Source of the DNA: Petrolisthes cinctipes
Taxonomy: Eukaryota; Arthropoda; Malacostraca; Decapoda; Porcellanidae
NCBI GenBank assembly: GCA_033782935.1
Contig: JAWQEG010000073.1
Span: forward strand, 1-64,000
Length of the DNA: 64,000 nucleotides
Direction: 5' to 3'
Each line of letters opens with the position of its first letter. Positions within the stretch are counted from its first letter, which is position 1. Below are positions 62,750-64,000 of the stretch, one piece after another. Below the pieces are notes generated by a model. The model was given only the letters and a program-made list of their open reading frames with translations. It did no database searches and was not told where the DNA came from. The position numbers and the translations under genes were made by a program.

Positions 62750-63361
62750 CCAACCAATACCTGCCTTCAACAAGTCCCAGGTTTACAAGAACTGACACTG
62801 CAAGAGGTGCAAAAAGCTCACTCAAGCATCGAACAACAAGATCCATTTGAGATTCTGGAGCATGTAAATGAGGCTGACGCAGTACTACAACCCTAAGAGG
62901 AGCAACAACAACAACCACGACTGCAAACTATGGAGGCCGATTTACCCGTGGCAGACTCAGCAACATTCTCTGTCCCTGGATAAGTTCAAACACGAATTGA
63001 AGACTACAGAAACCTCCAGCAGCGAACTGATGAAGTAATATTTGGTCTTGACAAGCTGTTCAAATATTACACTGACAAGCACAACACTGAAATAAGCATG
63101 AGGAAACAAAGCCTAATCACTCGATACCTAGGTGGCAACGGGCAGAACAAGCAAGAACAAGAACAATAAGAGATCGATTATAATGCTTCGGTTGTGTCCA
63201 CCCTTGACTTTGAAGGGTTTATGGACGAAGTGAATTAGATCAACACTGAACGTTGTGCTAGTGGAAGTGGTGGTGTGGTGGCTGGTGAGGGTAGTGGTGT
63301 TGTGGTGGCGGGTGAGGGTAGTGACTTGACCTTGGGAGGAGCTGTGGCGAGGCCGACATAG
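62750..63361 (+). pseudogene. Transposase C-terminal remnant (Tigger/jerky-like, tentative)
   Basis: A single reading frame stays open to 63361 except for a few stops (62894, 62980, 63167 and 63236 regions). Its pieces are ELTLQEVQKAHSSIEQQDPF, IEDYRNLQQRTDEVIFGLDK, YTDKHNTEISMRKQSLITRYL and a Gly/Val-rich end. Long-range frame conservation across stops indicates a decayed protein. The Gln/Glu-rich helix followed by a Y-R-L and R--L-T-YL block near the 3' end of a CAGT-ended element fits the poorly conserved C-terminus of Tigger/jerky transposases. No catalytic DDE residues are present in what remains. Confidence 0.4.
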
Positions 63362-64000
63362 TGTCATGGAAAGCCTCAGAACCCCATCTCACACTTCTAG
63401 TGTGCTTTTGTACTGTATTTCTTTGGTAACAACTTATATTCATTGCTACTGTGACTCATAATCAAATCACAATTACCAAATACTGTACTGTACCCTGCAT
63501 ATTGGTGTATAAAATCTCTGTAAATTGTCAGTGTGAGGCAGTGGCCACCCATAAGTAAATTTTCCCATATAAATATGTACAGTATTCATACTAAATGATT
63601 TCAATCAACACGAGCCCCTCTGTCGCCCAAATAGGCGCGCAATATGCAAACCTACTATACTTTAAGATTCGGAATTCTGTAGACCACTTTTCTCCATCCT
63701 GTATCATTTTCATTCTTCATTCCCAAACTCTTCCATTCCAAATGACTCCTACACCTATGACCTTTTCACATCTTGATTGACAATATATATACGGTACTTC
63801 CTTTCACATTACAATCAGGTTCTCCAATTTCCTTTCTGCCTAACAATATTCTCTCAATTATCTCACTCTGTTTTATCACTTTTGTACAGTCAAGCTCCTA
63901 AATACAGGTGAGATACACTTGGATAGCCAGTGGATTGGCAAGCATAAGATGTACCAGAAATGACAGAGGACACCAATTAACTTATATGATGCATGTATCA

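Larger units (their letters stand above)
61848..63657 (+). mobile_element. Decayed pogo/Tigger-like transposon, about 1.8 kb
   Basis: The left terminus cagtaagttcgcatattgca and the inverse complement of the right terminus (gcgcaatatgcaaacctact plus a) agree at about 19 of 22 positions. The interior is GC-richer than the intron and ends with a transposase-like pseudogene frame, followed by the right terminus. Right flank TA is intact; the left flank is CA where TA is expected. The DDE catalytic part appears to be absent, so this is an internally deleted, non-autonomous copy. Confidence 0.6.

Overview
The window is eukaryotic genomic DNA and looks like an arthropod, most likely a decapod crustacean. 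It is AT-rich and intron-dominated, with long microsatellites, small inverted-repeat transposons and decayed LINEs. It holds no bacterial-style gene cluster, and nearly all open frames are noise in introns or simple repeats. The decapod call is an inference from repeat content and the arthropod-like protein; no database search was possible.

One multi-exon gene on the + strand runs through the window and out of both ends. It encodes CAPS/CADPS (calcium-dependent activator protein for secretion; UNC-31 in worms), the priming factor for dense-core vesicle exocytosis. I place 13 coding exons between 2033 and 61566 (2033-2112, 3458-3603, 4155-4235, 11776-11945, 40993-41086, 44157-44278, 44442-44586, 45375-45481, 46027-46202, 48261-48449, 49185-49321, 49812-49999, 61465-61566). 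All splice phases agree, giving a continuous stretch of about 579 residues. It covers the middle of CAPS: a conserved region before C2, the C2 domain, the PH domain, and the conserved block after PH. The N-terminus and the C-terminal MUN/MHD region lie outside.

Layout: 1-2032 is intron filled by a polypurine tract followed by a polypyrimidine minisatellite. 2033-4235 holds three exons among minisatellites and (CT)n/(GT)n. A 7.5-kb intron carries two MITEs. A 29-kb intron (11946-40992) carries two more MITEs, a LINE 3' end, microsatellites and a possible internal promoter with a phase-compatible first exon at 33064-33309. 40993-49999 is exon-dense and encodes C2 and PH, with two dead LINE RT fragments in its introns. 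An 11.5-kb intron (50000-61464) contains candidate in-frame cassette exons. The last 2.4 kb holds a 125-bp (AT)n tract and a decayed pogo/Tigger-like transposon interrupted by a second inverted-repeat element.

The most interesting observations are: (i) 30-nt and 51-nt cassette-exon candidates, and a weaker 15-nt one, in the intron after exon 12, all multiples of three, all phase 2 and free of stops; (ii) a TATA-associated, GC-rich open frame at 33080-33309 that ends in a strong donor exactly in phase with exon 5, suggesting a short CAPS isoform that begins just before C2; (iii) a NAGNAG acceptor at exon 5; (iv) a nested transposon near the right edge.
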